Source: Methanobacteriota archaeon (GTDB lineage Archaea; Thermoplasmatota; Poseidoniia; Poseidoniales; Poseidoniaceae). Taken from it: a stretch of 38,416 nt of DNA. Shown here piece after piece: positions 19,144 to 27,557 of this stretch. A program made the position numbers and the translations under genes. The first letter of the stretch is position 1; each line of letters opens with the position of its first letter. The notes below the pieces were generated by a model. That model worked only from the letters and a program-made list of their open reading frames with translations. It was not told where the DNA came from and ran no database searches. The DNA lies in contig JABIUA010000007.1 in the NCBI GenBank assembly GCA_018667575.1, positions 1 through 38,416 of the forward strand. Reading direction: 5' to 3'.

Positions 19144-19800
19144 ATGTTCAATAGGTGTCGATTACAGCGAGGAGATATGATGAATGCAGAAGCAAATGTT
19201 GTCAAGACTGGGACAAGTACAATTGGTATTACTTTCAAAGGTGGAGTAGTGGTTGGTGCAGACCATAGAGCTACCATGGGTCATTTCATTGCTAACAAAA
19301 GTGTTCAGAAATTATTCAAGATTGGAGAGAATCTGGCTTTGACTACTGCAGGACTTGTTGGTCATGCACAATCGCTATCTCGTACTCTTTCTGCCGAAGT
19401 CGCATTATTTCAGTTAAGGAGACAACAGTTGATGACTGTAAAGGGTGCTGCTACTCTAACTGCAAATATTCTGTCTGGAAGACCTCACTGGGTCCAACTA
19501 TTGATTGTTGGAGTCGACCCAGACGGTAGCCACGTATACTCAATCGATTCTGCAGGCGGTTCAATTCCCGACAAGTATTGTGCTACTGGTTCAGGCTCTC
19601 CGTACATGTATGGTGTCCTAGAAGATGGATTCAAGGATAATATGACAGAGACCGAAGCATTGAAACTTGCAGCCCGCTCCCTTCACGCATCGGGGCAGCG
19701 TGATGCAGCCTCCGGTAATGGTATGGATTTGGCTGTAATCACTGCTAAAGACGGTTATGTACAAGTTCCCCAAGACCAAATCAAGAAGCTCCTTTCTTGA
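19144..19800 (+). CDS. psmB: Archaeal 20S proteasome beta subunit
   Basis: KTG/TSTIGITFKGGVVVGADHRATMGHFIANKSVQKLFKI (processing Gly-Thr site). Alternative starts at 19177/19180 behind GGAG. Confidence 0.95.
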   Translation: MFNRCRLQRGDMMNAEANVVKTGTSTIGITFKGGVVVGADHRATMGHFIANKSVQKLFKIGENLALTTAGLVGHAQSLSRTLSAEVALFQLRRQQLMTVKGAATLTANILSGRPHWVQLLIVGVDPDGSHVYSIDSAGGSIPDKYCATGSGSPYMYGVLEDGFKDNMTETEALKLAARSLHASGQRDAASGNGMDLAVITAKDGYVQVPQDQIKKLLS

Positions 19801-19874
19801 ATTTACTTTCCCGCAGTTCGCTGCATTGTGTCGAGTACACATTGTTGACTGAGTTGCGGAGCAGAGGTTTTAAT

Positions 19875-21779
19875 ATGCGTCTTACATTTAAACAGTTAAA
19901 AGATGAGATTTCGAAAATAGTACCTAAATCAATTGAATATTCAGTTGAGTTAGAAGCCGGTAATATTGCAATAGTAACTAAAGAACCTATGAAGTTCGGC
20001 GGTGGCGATGGATTAGTCGGTAAAATCGCCAAGAAAGTCCGTAGAAAGATAAAAATTCGTCCAGACAAGTCTATTGTCAAGCCTGAACTCGAAGCAAAAG
20101 GCATTATTGAATCCTTGATTCCAGAATCTGCTGAATTAACTCAAATATATTTTGATGGATGTTTTAGTGAAGTGATCATTCAATGTCAAAACCCTGGCGA
20201 CGCAGTTGGTCGTCGAGGCGCAAATGTTGCAGAGATTAGAGAAAAGACTGGTTGGATTCCTATCGTAGAAAGAACTCCACCCATTTTCTCAAAGACTGTT
20301 CACGATATTAGAGGTTACAGAAGTGCTAATGCTGAAGAGAGGCGTAAATTATTGAAGGACTTTGGGTTGAATATGCACAGACCCACACGACCAGGTTCAT
20401 CTTGGGCTCGTGTTACCGCTCTAGGTTCATACCGTGAAGTGGGGCGTGCTTGTCACTTTGTTACAACAAATGAGTCCAGAGTAATGATCGATGTTGGAGT
20501 TAATATCGCGTCTGACACAGACCCTATGCCTTTCTTTACTGCACCTGAAGCTCTACCGCTTGAAAAGTTAGATGCAGTAGTACTAACCCATTCTCACCTT
20601 GACCACGCAGGGATGTTGCCTGTATTGTTCAAATATGGATATCGAGGCCCTGTTTATTGTACTCCACCAACTAGAGATCTGATGCTTCTTCTTCAATCTG
20701 ATTACATCAAGGTAAGCGGAGCGGAAGGTAGGAGTCCTGCTTATGACATGGAAGACATTCGTACTTGTATGAAACACGTCGTCGATGTTGATTGGGGAGA
20801 GACAACAGATATCTCGCCGGATATCAAATTAACATTCTCTAATGCTGGACATATTCTTGGTTCATCAGCAGTCCATCTACACATCGGTGAGGGAAAGCAT
20901 AACATCGTATTTAGCGGCGACCAAAAGTATGAGAAATCTTGGTTATTCGACGCTGCAAATACTAGATTCCCTAAGGTTGACACATTAGTGATAGAATCAA
21001 CTTATGGTGCATCAGGAGACTATCAACCATCTAGACAAGAAGCAAATCAAGAACTCCAAGACATTGTAACACGGACAATTCAAAGAGGCGGGAAAATGAT
21101 ATGTCCTGTTTTCGCTGTTGGCCGTAGTCAGGAAGTCATGATTGCTATCGATGAGTTGTTTAGGTCGGGAACTGTAAAGCCAGTTCCTGTTTGGCTCGAT
21201 GGAATGATTCAAGAAGCAACAGCAATTCACTCATCCCATCCAGATTATCTAACTAATAGTCTAAGAAAATCCCTGCTACAAGATGATGGAGAGAATCCAT
21301 TCACTAGCGAGTGGTTTAGACCAGTCAAGGGTAGAGAACTTCGTGAAAGCATCATCATGGATACATCTCCTTGTATTGTACTGGCAACATCTGGAATGTT
21401 AAACGGTGGACCTGTGATGGAATATTTCAAAAATTGGGCACATGAGGAAAGAAACTCTCTATGTTTTGTTGGATATCAAGCAGAAGGTACTCTTGGAAGA
21501 AGATTGCAAAAAGGGTTCGGTGAAGTACCAATGGTAATTAATGGTAAAACAGAAATTGTCAAGGTCGGTTGTGAAATGGTTACTATCGATGGCTTTTCAG
21601 GTCACTCAGATAGAAGACAGTTGCTCGAATTTGTCGACCAATTACATCCCAAGCCAAAGAATATAATTTGCCATCACGGTGATTATCACAAGTGCAATGA
21701 ACTTGGACACACACTTCGAGAGAGGTATAAGTGTCGAACATATGCTCCAAAGAATCTAGAAACAGTTAGATTACACTAA
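19875..21779 (+). CDS. fttA: aCPSF1/FttA beta-CASP ribonuclease with N-terminal KH domains
   Basis: VVLTHSHLDHAGMLP, beta-CASP motifs, VIESTYGA, HHGDYHKCNELG; N-terminal KH region (GRRGANVAEIREKTGW). ATG at 19875. Confidence 0.97.
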   Translation: MRLTFKQLKDEISKIVPKSIEYSVELEAGNIAIVTKEPMKFGGGDGLVGKIAKKVRRKIKIRPDKSIVKPELEAKGIIESLIPESAELTQIYFDGCFSEVIIQCQNPGDAVGRRGANVAEIREKTGWIPIVERTPPIFSKTVHDIRGYRSANAEERRKLLKDFGLNMHRPTRPGSSWARVTALGSYREVGRACHFVTTNESRVMIDVGVNIASDTDPMPFFTAPEALPLEKLDAVVLTHSHLDHAGMLPVLFKYGYRGPVYCTPPTRDLMLLLQSDYIKVSGAEGRSPAYDMEDIRTCMKHVVDVDWGETTDISPDIKLTFSNAGHILGSSAVHLHIGEGKHNIVFSGDQKYEKSWLFDAANTRFPKVDTLVIESTYGASGDYQPSRQEANQELQDIVTRTIQRGGKMICPVFAVGRSQEVMIAIDELFRSGTVKPVPVWLDGMIQEATAIHSSHPDYLTNSLRKSLLQDDGENPFTSEWFRPVKGRELRESIIMDTSPCIVLATSGMLNGGPVMEYFKNWAHEERNSLCFVGYQAEGTLGRRLQKGFGEVPMVINGKTEIVKVGCEMVTIDGFSGHSDRRQLLEFVDQLHPKPKNIICHHGDYHKCNELGHTLRERYKCRTYAPKNLETVRLH

Positions 21780-22085
21780 TCACATCAATGGTATGTCAAT
21801 GTCCTGTTCCAACGGGTCAGGGACCTCATTTTTGATTGGCGGTATTGAACTTAATGACTTACTTTCTGAGTTACTCATTACATGAATTGGTGTTGATGAT
21901 TCTTCTTTACTTCTTTCTGCTTCAGAATTGAATAGTTTCCAATATAGGATAATTATAGCCGAAGAAAATATGGTTGTAAATATTAAGATACTCGAGGTAT
22001 TTTCATCGATACTAGCAAGCATTACAGATGTCAATACCAAGCCAGCAGCCGCCGCTAATATCACCACTCGATAACCTGCGACCAT
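21780..22085 (-). CDS. Small two-TM membrane protein
   Basis: 101-aa ORF; VVILAAAAGLVLTSVMLASI and ILIFTTIFSSAIIILYWKLF. Confidence 0.7.
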   Translation of the reverse strand: MVAGYRVVILAAAAGLVLTSVMLASIDENTSSILIFTTIFSSAIIILYWKLFNSEAERSKEESSTPIHVMSNSESKSLSSIPPIKNEVPDPLEQDIDIPLM

Positions 22086-22135
22086 ACACTGGGATGACCA
22101 TGTTGTTCATGAACCTCTTGCGTTTGTCTTGTATT

Positions 22136-22786
22136 ATGAAGCCGGGTCGAGTTCGTAAGACATGCCAAGGTTGGTTGATGACAGCAGTAGCACCATGGGG
22201 TGAAAATGCTGAAGATGCTTATGACCAAGGTTTGGTGGAAATGGGTCTTGGAGATACACGCTTAATCGAAGTCAAAGGTGCAATGCTACCCTTGAATTTT
22301 GAAGCGACTCCGCCACGTGCTTTACCGTTAGGTTCACTAATTGAATGTCACATGGCAACCTCATATTCCTACAATGGTGGAACTGCTTGTGCTGGAGTCG
22401 CATGGGCTTCATGTGTTACACCAGAAGGAGATGAGTGCGCAGTAGTGGCTACAATTTCCACTGAGTTGGATTATGAAGAAACATCACTTCTTTTGAGAAG
22501 AAACTTGCAAAGAAGATTAGCAAGTAGAGATCTGGAAGTTGTATCATTCGATGTAGCAGTGGATGAAGTTACTGCTGGGGCAGAGCATCATGGAGTCGCA
22601 ATGGCGGCTCTAGTTTTGCCAAATTCCCTTTCACTAGGAGGTAAAACCTCTAGTGGGCCTATCAGAGGAGGGCTGACAGTTTCTCTAGATAATCAGCAAA
22701 AAAGAGTCGACGTTAAGGCACCAGCGGCACCTGCTCTTCGACCTGGCGGAAGAAGGGATAATGGTAATTCTGACTTTAGTTTGTAA
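22136..22786 (+). CDS. Pyruvoyl-dependent arginine decarboxylase (PvlArgDC)-fold protein, predicted catalytically altered
   Basis: DAYDQGLVEMGLGDTRLIEVKGAMLPLNFEATPPRALPLGSLIECHMATSY aligns by eye to remembered archaeal PvlArgDC [48 protein letters not shown]. ATG at 22136 assumed; 22094 possible. Confidence 0.75.
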   Translation: MKPGRVRKTCQGWLMTAVAPWGENAEDAYDQGLVEMGLGDTRLIEVKGAMLPLNFEATPPRALPLGSLIECHMATSYSYNGGTACAGVAWASCVTPEGDECAVVATISTELDYEETSLLLRRNLQRRLASRDLEVVSFDVAVDEVTAGAEHHGVAMAALVLPNSLSLGGKTSSGPIRGGLTVSLDNQQKRVDVKAPAAPALRPGGRRDNGNSDFSL

Positions 22787-22822
22787 GGGCATCTTCAAAA
22801 ACTCTCGAATTGACAGACTGTT

Positions 22823-23254
22823 ATGGCAGATTCATGGCTAGTTCTGAAATGTTCTGCATGCAATATTTGCCATGGACGTAAAAGTACAGGGCATTCATGT
22901 CCACACTGCGGCCAACGAATTAGTGATAATGCACAAGTGGTAGACAAAGCAGTTGATTCTACAGAATTAAGGATGAAAGTAGTCTTAGCAAATACCCCTG
23001 ATAATTTGAAAGATTTGCTTAAGTCTAAACTTTCCAAAGATTCTCCCTTGGTCGGTAAAGAATATAGTTCTGCGGCCGGTTTGAAAGTAGTCAAGGATTC
23101 AGTTAATAAAAAAGGAATTATTCATATTGATATAGTAGCCGAAAAGTTAGCCAAAAATGGTGTGGAAATAGAAGTAGAGCAATTTATGGAACATATTGAA
23201 ACTCAAGGTTTAGTTATCAGAATTGAAAGTGGTATTTGGCAATTTCTTGAGTGA
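22823..23254 (+). CDS. Zinc-ribbon plus winged-helix-like small protein
   Basis: CSACNICHGRKSTGHSCPHCGQ then a helical region ending EVEQFMEHIETQGLVIRIESGIWQFLE (wHTH-like). Confidence 0.65.
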   Translation: MADSWLVLKCSACNICHGRKSTGHSCPHCGQRISDNAQVVDKAVDSTELRMKVVLANTPDNLKDLLKSKLSKDSPLVGKEYSSAAGLKVVKDSVNKKGIIHIDIVAEKLAKNGVEIEVEQFMEHIETQGLVIRIESGIWQFLE

Positions 23255-23288
23255 AGTTCATAGGTATGAAGTTGTGGCCAAGAACTAC

Positions 23289-23366
23289 GGGCGTATGGGT
23301 TAGTTTGGCCTATACTCGGGCGTTTGGGACGCTTGGACCCAAGTTCAAATCTTGGTACGCCCACCA
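23289..23366 (+). tRNA. tRNA-Pro (UGG), CCA encoded
   Basis: Acceptor GGGCGTA/TACGCCC, T-arm CCAAG-TTCAAAT-CTTGG, anticodon loop TTTGGGA (anticodon TGG), followed by A-CCA. Confidence 0.92.
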
Positions 23367-23367
23367 T

Positions 23368-23700
23368 TTACTCACTATGCTCAGTTTTTGAGTGTACCCA
23401 AATTATGTGAAAGCCAAATTGAGTCTTGATGAATTTGGTTGGAGTTGCCTCAGCATCGGCGGCCCAAACCGCCTTTTCAAAATCCAAAACCATTTGGCCT
23501 TCAACAAATTCACCTAAATCTCCTTTTTTACTGCCACTCGGGCAATTGGAAAATCTCTTTGCTAATTTTTTGAATTCTTTAAGTGGCTTTTTAGAGTTCT
23601 GAATTTGATGTAAAATGTCCTTTGCTTCTGGCTTGTTAGCAACCAGAATATGTCTTACATGTGCTTTTCGAGGGTTATTTCTCTTGTCCATTCTACGCAT
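23368..23700 (-). CDS. Parvulin-type peptidyl-prolyl cis-trans isomerase
   Basis: VRHILVANKPEAKDILHQI...FKKLAKRFSNCPSGSKKGDLGEFVEGQMVLDFEKAVW...FIKTQFGFHIIWV. Confidence 0.95.
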   Translation of the reverse strand: MRRMDKRNNPRKAHVRHILVANKPEAKDILHQIQNSKKPLKEFKKLAKRFSNCPSGSKKGDLGEFVEGQMVLDFEKAVWAADAEATPTKFIKTQFGFHIIWVHSKTEHSE

Positions 23701-24637
23701 TGAGTTTCAACTCCTGAGACACTTTCACTGAAAGTCGGTCAAAAATATGTGCTGCAGTCCATGAAACTAAGACTATCGCAATAATCGGTATTCCACGCTC
23801 CACTAATGCTCTTTCTAAGTCTGTGCTATACCATGGTAGAATGGCAACCCAGCCTATGAAATAAGACGTAAAGGAAAGTATAATGTGCGGATTTATATCT
23901 CTTGAGAATAACTTTGAGAATACTCTTAGATGATGTTGAATAGCCATCATAATTCCTACTTTGATGAAGAATGATAAATTTTTGATTGCCGAAGTCTCAG
24001 ATCCATAAATCGATTTCACCGGGACATGAACTATCCTCCATGACCCTTTGGCTAGATTTATCAGCCAATAGTTAGGATATCCATACCCCTTCCATGATTT
24101 ATTCCAATCCCATGACTCAATCACCTCATGACTGGTTGCAGTATATCCACACTGAGGGTCTGAAATTCTTTGTCCAGCTGCTAAAGTGGTGAAAAAGGCT
24201 AGAATTTGACTTGCTAATCTCCTAATTATTGGCATGTTACTTACACCTTGAGGATGAATGAAACGGTCTCCTTTGGAATAGTCTGCAGTGCCGCTGATGA
24301 TTGGTTGAAGTAGATTTTCCATGTCCTCTGGGTCCATTTGTCCATCTCCAGCCATAACGACACTGATGAAGGGCCTTTCACATTGTTTCAGTAATTCTTG
24401 ATGACCTCTGTCTATTGAAGAGCCAACTCCTTGTCCATTATTTTGAACAATTGTCAGTTCATACTTTTCATTGGAATATTTCCTCGAGACTTCATCTGTT
24501 GAATCAGTTGACCCATCATTTACCACGATGACTTTGTCAACATAAGAGGGAATGTCGCTTAAAACGCCACCGATTAAGCCCTCTTCATTACGTGCTGGAA
24601 TTACAACTCCAACATGCCAGTTGTTGTACACAATCAT
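23693..24637 (-). CDS. GT2 family (dolichol-phosphate mannosyltransferase-like) glycosyltransferase with C-terminal TMs
   Basis: VGVVIPARNEEGLIGGVLSDIPSYVDKVIVVNDGSTDST...SVVMAGDGQMDPEDM. ATG at 24637 preferred to the track start. Confidence 0.92.
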   Translation of the reverse strand: MIVYNNWHVGVVIPARNEEGLIGGVLSDIPSYVDKVIVVNDGSTDSTDEVSRKYSNEKYELTIVQNNGQGVGSSIDRGHQELLKQCERPFISVVMAGDGQMDPEDMENLLQPIISGTADYSKGDRFIHPQGVSNMPIIRRLASQILAFFTTLAAGQRISDPQCGYTATSHEVIESWDWNKSWKGYGYPNYWLINLAKGSWRIVHVPVKSIYGSETSAIKNLSFFIKVGIMMAIQHHLRVFSKLFSRDINPHIILSFTSYFIGWVAILPWYSTDLERALVERGIPIIAIVLVSWTAAHIFDRLSVKVSQELKLNA

Positions 24638-24713
24638 TCCACTAGGGCATATCAAATAAAGTACTTGATAGAAATAGATTAACATTAATTATTGCGATAA
24701 TTTGTTTATTTTT

Positions 24714-24744
24714 GTCATAGGTTTGAAAGGCAAAACCTTGTGAC
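24714..24744. promoter_or_regulatory. 31-bp compound inverted repeat abutting the start codon
   Basis: GTCA-T-AGGTTT-GAAAGGCA-AAACCT-TG-TGAC, directly before ATG at 24745. Confidence 0.4.
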
Positions 24745-25584
24745 ATGTCTATGGAGAATGGGGGTACGAGGATTATATTACTCGGCCGAGACCTCGAATT
24801 GAGGATAATTTCTCTGATAGTTAGGGCTAGGGAATTATCTCAAGAGGTTATCTTTTTTGACTTAGGTTCTAACGATATGTCAGTTGAATTGGCTGAAGAA
24901 TTCAATTGTAAGGTATTTCATTATGGTAGGGAACTAGGGTGTAAGGATATTTCTAAATATATTTTGGACCAAAATTTAGATTTAGAACTGAATAATTTAG
25001 TTCTAAGAGTCACAGATGATTGGAAGTTAAGTGATTTCCCAGTAATTGAAAATCGGGTCAGAGAATCCTGGGACATCTATATCGCTTTCACCAAGGAAGA
25101 AAGTAAAGATATAGATGATGCTGAGCAAATAATAATTGACTCAATAGAATTCTCTCATATGGTTTTATCAAAAAGCGGACTAGAAGAATTATCGAAAACG
25201 TCTCCATTATCTAATGCTATAGACTTTAGTCAGGACTTGAAAGTACGGGTTACTCCAACTCAAAAATCAATCAGATTGCCACAGAGAGAATCACTTGCTA
25301 CCGCATCGCGTTTTGCACAGTTATTCTACTGGATGCTAGAAACTAGACATCCGTTACTTCTTTTTGGTATTCCAGGAATAGTATTATTCGTACTAGGGTA
25401 CAAACTCTCAGGTAATGTAATAGACACATTTAGTGAACTAAATACGACATCTATCGGCGTTACTTTGACTACTATTGCCATGACTTTAGTCGGTCTTTTT
25501 GCCATGATGGTTGCTTTGATACTGTATATCATGGGCAAGCAGGTAGAGCAAATTCAATCTCAGTATGATTGGTCAAGTAAGTGA
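24745..25584 (+). CDS. Membrane protein with degenerate GT2-like N-terminus and archaeal GT-associated two-TM C-terminus
   Basis: N-terminus IIFFDLGSNDMSVELAEEFNCKVFHYG...; C-terminus FYWMLETRHPLLLFGIPGIVLFVLGYKLSG...GLFAMMVALILYIMGKQVEQIQ resembles DPM-like GT C-termini. Confidence 0.65.
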   Translation: MSMENGGTRIILLGRDLELRIISLIVRARELSQEVIFFDLGSNDMSVELAEEFNCKVFHYGRELGCKDISKYILDQNLDLELNNLVLRVTDDWKLSDFPVIENRVRESWDIYIAFTKEESKDIDDAEQIIIDSIEFSHMVLSKSGLEELSKTSPLSNAIDFSQDLKVRVTPTQKSIRLPQRESLATASRFAQLFYWMLETRHPLLLFGIPGIVLFVLGYKLSGNVIDTFSELNTTSIGVTLTTIAMTLVGLFAMMVALILYIMGKQVEQIQSQYDWSSK

Positions 25585-25594
25585 GTGTGATGTT

Positions 25595-26359
25595 ATGAGT
25601 TCTAAGAGTTATCTTGTATGCCTGGATATGGATAGAGTGTTGGTTGACCATTTGTCTACATGGCAATTTGTCTATGACCAAATGGGACTATCTAATGACG
25701 AATCGTTTGAATTGTATAATCAGGGTCTTTTGGATGAATGGGATTGGATTAAACTTGATATCGCTTTGATAAAAGGTAGCAGAGATTCATCACAAAAACC
25801 AGTCACTGATGCAGAACTACGTGGCAATATGGAAGGTATGCCAATGATGAAAAATTGGCGGATGTTAATCCAAGGGCTTCTGGATGACGGTGCAAGAGTA
25901 GCCATTGTTAGTGGAGGACTTCAACAGACAGCACGAGACATTGCTGCACAATTTGCTAGTGATGAACCATGGAAAAGGAGATGGGGTGGAATTGATAGAT
26001 TCACATCAAAGAGATTTGCAGATGGTAAAGATACTTTATTGACAGTATTCACCAATGGCTGGCTCACCGGAAATCAGTATGGTGAGGATTTCTTAATTGG
26101 TGATTTTGGAAGGTATCAAGTCCAAATGAATGGAAAAGGTTCAATCGTTAGCATGTTACAAAGAAGATTCAATATTGACAAAAGTAGAACTGCTTCTGTG
26201 GGAGATTCGGCTGGAGATATAGGTATGTTTCAAGAGTCTGGTTACTCGATTTGTTTCAACCCATGGGATGATAGACCACTAGATCATTGCGATGAAGTAG
26301 TTAGAGAGAAAGATTTGGAAATAGTTCTAAATAAAATCAAAGCCAAGATGTTAGAGTGA
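25595..26359 (+). CDS. HAD-superfamily phosphatase (phosphoserine phosphatase-like)
   Basis: Motif I LDMDRVLVD, motif II VSGG, motif IV SVGDSAGDIGMF. ATG at 25595. Confidence 0.88.
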   Translation: MSSKSYLVCLDMDRVLVDHLSTWQFVYDQMGLSNDESFELYNQGLLDEWDWIKLDIALIKGSRDSSQKPVTDAELRGNMEGMPMMKNWRMLIQGLLDDGARVAIVSGGLQQTARDIAAQFASDEPWKRRWGGIDRFTSKRFADGKDTLLTVFTNGWLTGNQYGEDFLIGDFGRYQVQMNGKGSIVSMLQRRFNIDKSRTASVGDSAGDIGMFQESGYSICFNPWDDRPLDHCDEVVREKDLEIVLNKIKAKMLE

Positions 26360-26360
26360 A

Positions 26361-26368
26361 ATATTTAT
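26361..26368 (+). promoter_or_regulatory. Probable TATA box for the zinc-ribbon microprotein
   Basis: ATATTTAT centred about 28 nt before ATG at 26393, leaderless spacing. Confidence 0.4.
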
Positions 26369-26392
26369 GTAACCTCGAGCATACATCATTGT

Positions 26393-26509
26393 ATGGCATC
26401 TATTGATGATTACACCACCATCTCTTCTTTTTGTCCACATTGTGGTTTCATGCTTGGCGAGTTTGTTCCTGGAATACCCTGTCCAAGTTGTGGTAAAGAA
26501 TTGATTTAA
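26393..26509 (+). CDS. 38-aa double-CxxC zinc-ribbon microprotein
   Basis: ATG...TAA encodes MASIDDYTTISSFCPHCGFMLGEFVPGIPCPSCGKELI; below the length cutoff of the ORF track. Confidence 0.7.
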   Translation: MASIDDYTTISSFCPHCGFMLGEFVPGIPCPSCGKELI

Positions 26510-27549
26510 GATTGAACAATCTCAACGTCGTTATCTTGAAGATAATTGATGATATATTCTATCGAATTATTTGATAGGCTTTCAGGAGGATGGATTCCAG
26601 GCTCAAGTCCACAGCCTGCCATCGGTCCTTTTTCTAGGAATAATATCGTGCAAGCAGCGGTGACTAAACCAGTAGTTCTTGCCATTGAACTATCTCCATT
26701 CCTTCCTTCATCATAGACCATCCAGCGAATCTTAGAATCAAGACCTTGGACTTTGACCTCGAGCCATGTGAACTCATCTCGTTCATCATCGAATTTCCAT
26801 TCATCGAGTAATTTATTTTCTTCCATTTTCATTCCTTCAGATATCCATTTATCGATATGTCCAGGCCATCGAACTGTGAATTCCTTCATTTCCTTTGATG
26901 GGATGGTCTCCATTATACTTCTGAGTCCATCGGTAAGAAACGCTTCCATCTCTCCATGGTATTCAACATCTATCAAGTGTCTTTGTGATAATGCAGGAAC
27001 GGTAATGATATTATTATCCTCAATAATTCTTGCCGGCCTAGTATATTCTTCTATAACATCAGAGGGAGAAAAAGGGGCCATATAAGACCATTTTGAATCT
27101 TTTTTTGATGGATTTCCTCCAACTTTAATATGAACTTTATCCAGTTCACCAATCATCTCTCTACCCTTTTTTACCAGCATATTTGATAGTCCCGGAGCAA
27201 TCCCTACATCCCAAAGTAATGAACAGTCATTTTCCTTGGCTAGTTGTGAATACTTGGAAGGGTCTTCTAAAGTAAAAGCTAAATCAATTATTTGATGTTT
27301 AGATTCTAACAACTTCGGCCTTACTCTATCTCCTATGCGACCTGGCAACATATTCACGACCACCTTCGAATGAGGAAGGGTGTCTATTATTGTAAAAACA
27401 TCACCTTCCATAGGTTCAACATTTTCCAAATTTGCTATTTCTGTTGGTATTTTCAAATCTACTACAGTTACAGAATTACCATTTTCAAGTAATTTCCTAA
27501 TTACAAATTTACCGACTAATCCGCACCCTAAGGCAATTACGTCGCTCAT
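26506..27549 (-). CDS. Saccharopine dehydrogenase-family oxidoreductase
   Basis: Rossmann ALGCGLVGKFVIRKLLENGNSVTVVD; IIDLAFTLEDPSKYSQLAKENDCSLLWDVGIAPGLSNMLV. Confidence 0.88.
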   Translation of the reverse strand: MSDVIALGCGLVGKFVIRKLLENGNSVTVVDLKIPTEIANLENVEPMEGDVFTIIDTLPHSKVVVNMLPGRIGDRVRPKLLESKHQIIDLAFTLEDPSKYSQLAKENDCSLLWDVGIAPGLSNMLVKKGREMIGELDKVHIKVGGNPSKKDSKWSYMAPFSPSDVIEEYTRPARIIEDNNIITVPALSQRHLIDVEYHGEMEAFLTDGLRSIMETIPSKEMKEFTVRWPGHIDKWISEGMKMEENKLLDEWKFDDERDEFTWLEVKVQGLDSKIRWMVYDEGRNGDSSMARTTGLVTAACTILFLEKGPMAGCGLEPGIHPPESLSNNSIEYIINYLQDNDVEIVQS

Positions 27550-27557
27550 TTAATCAC

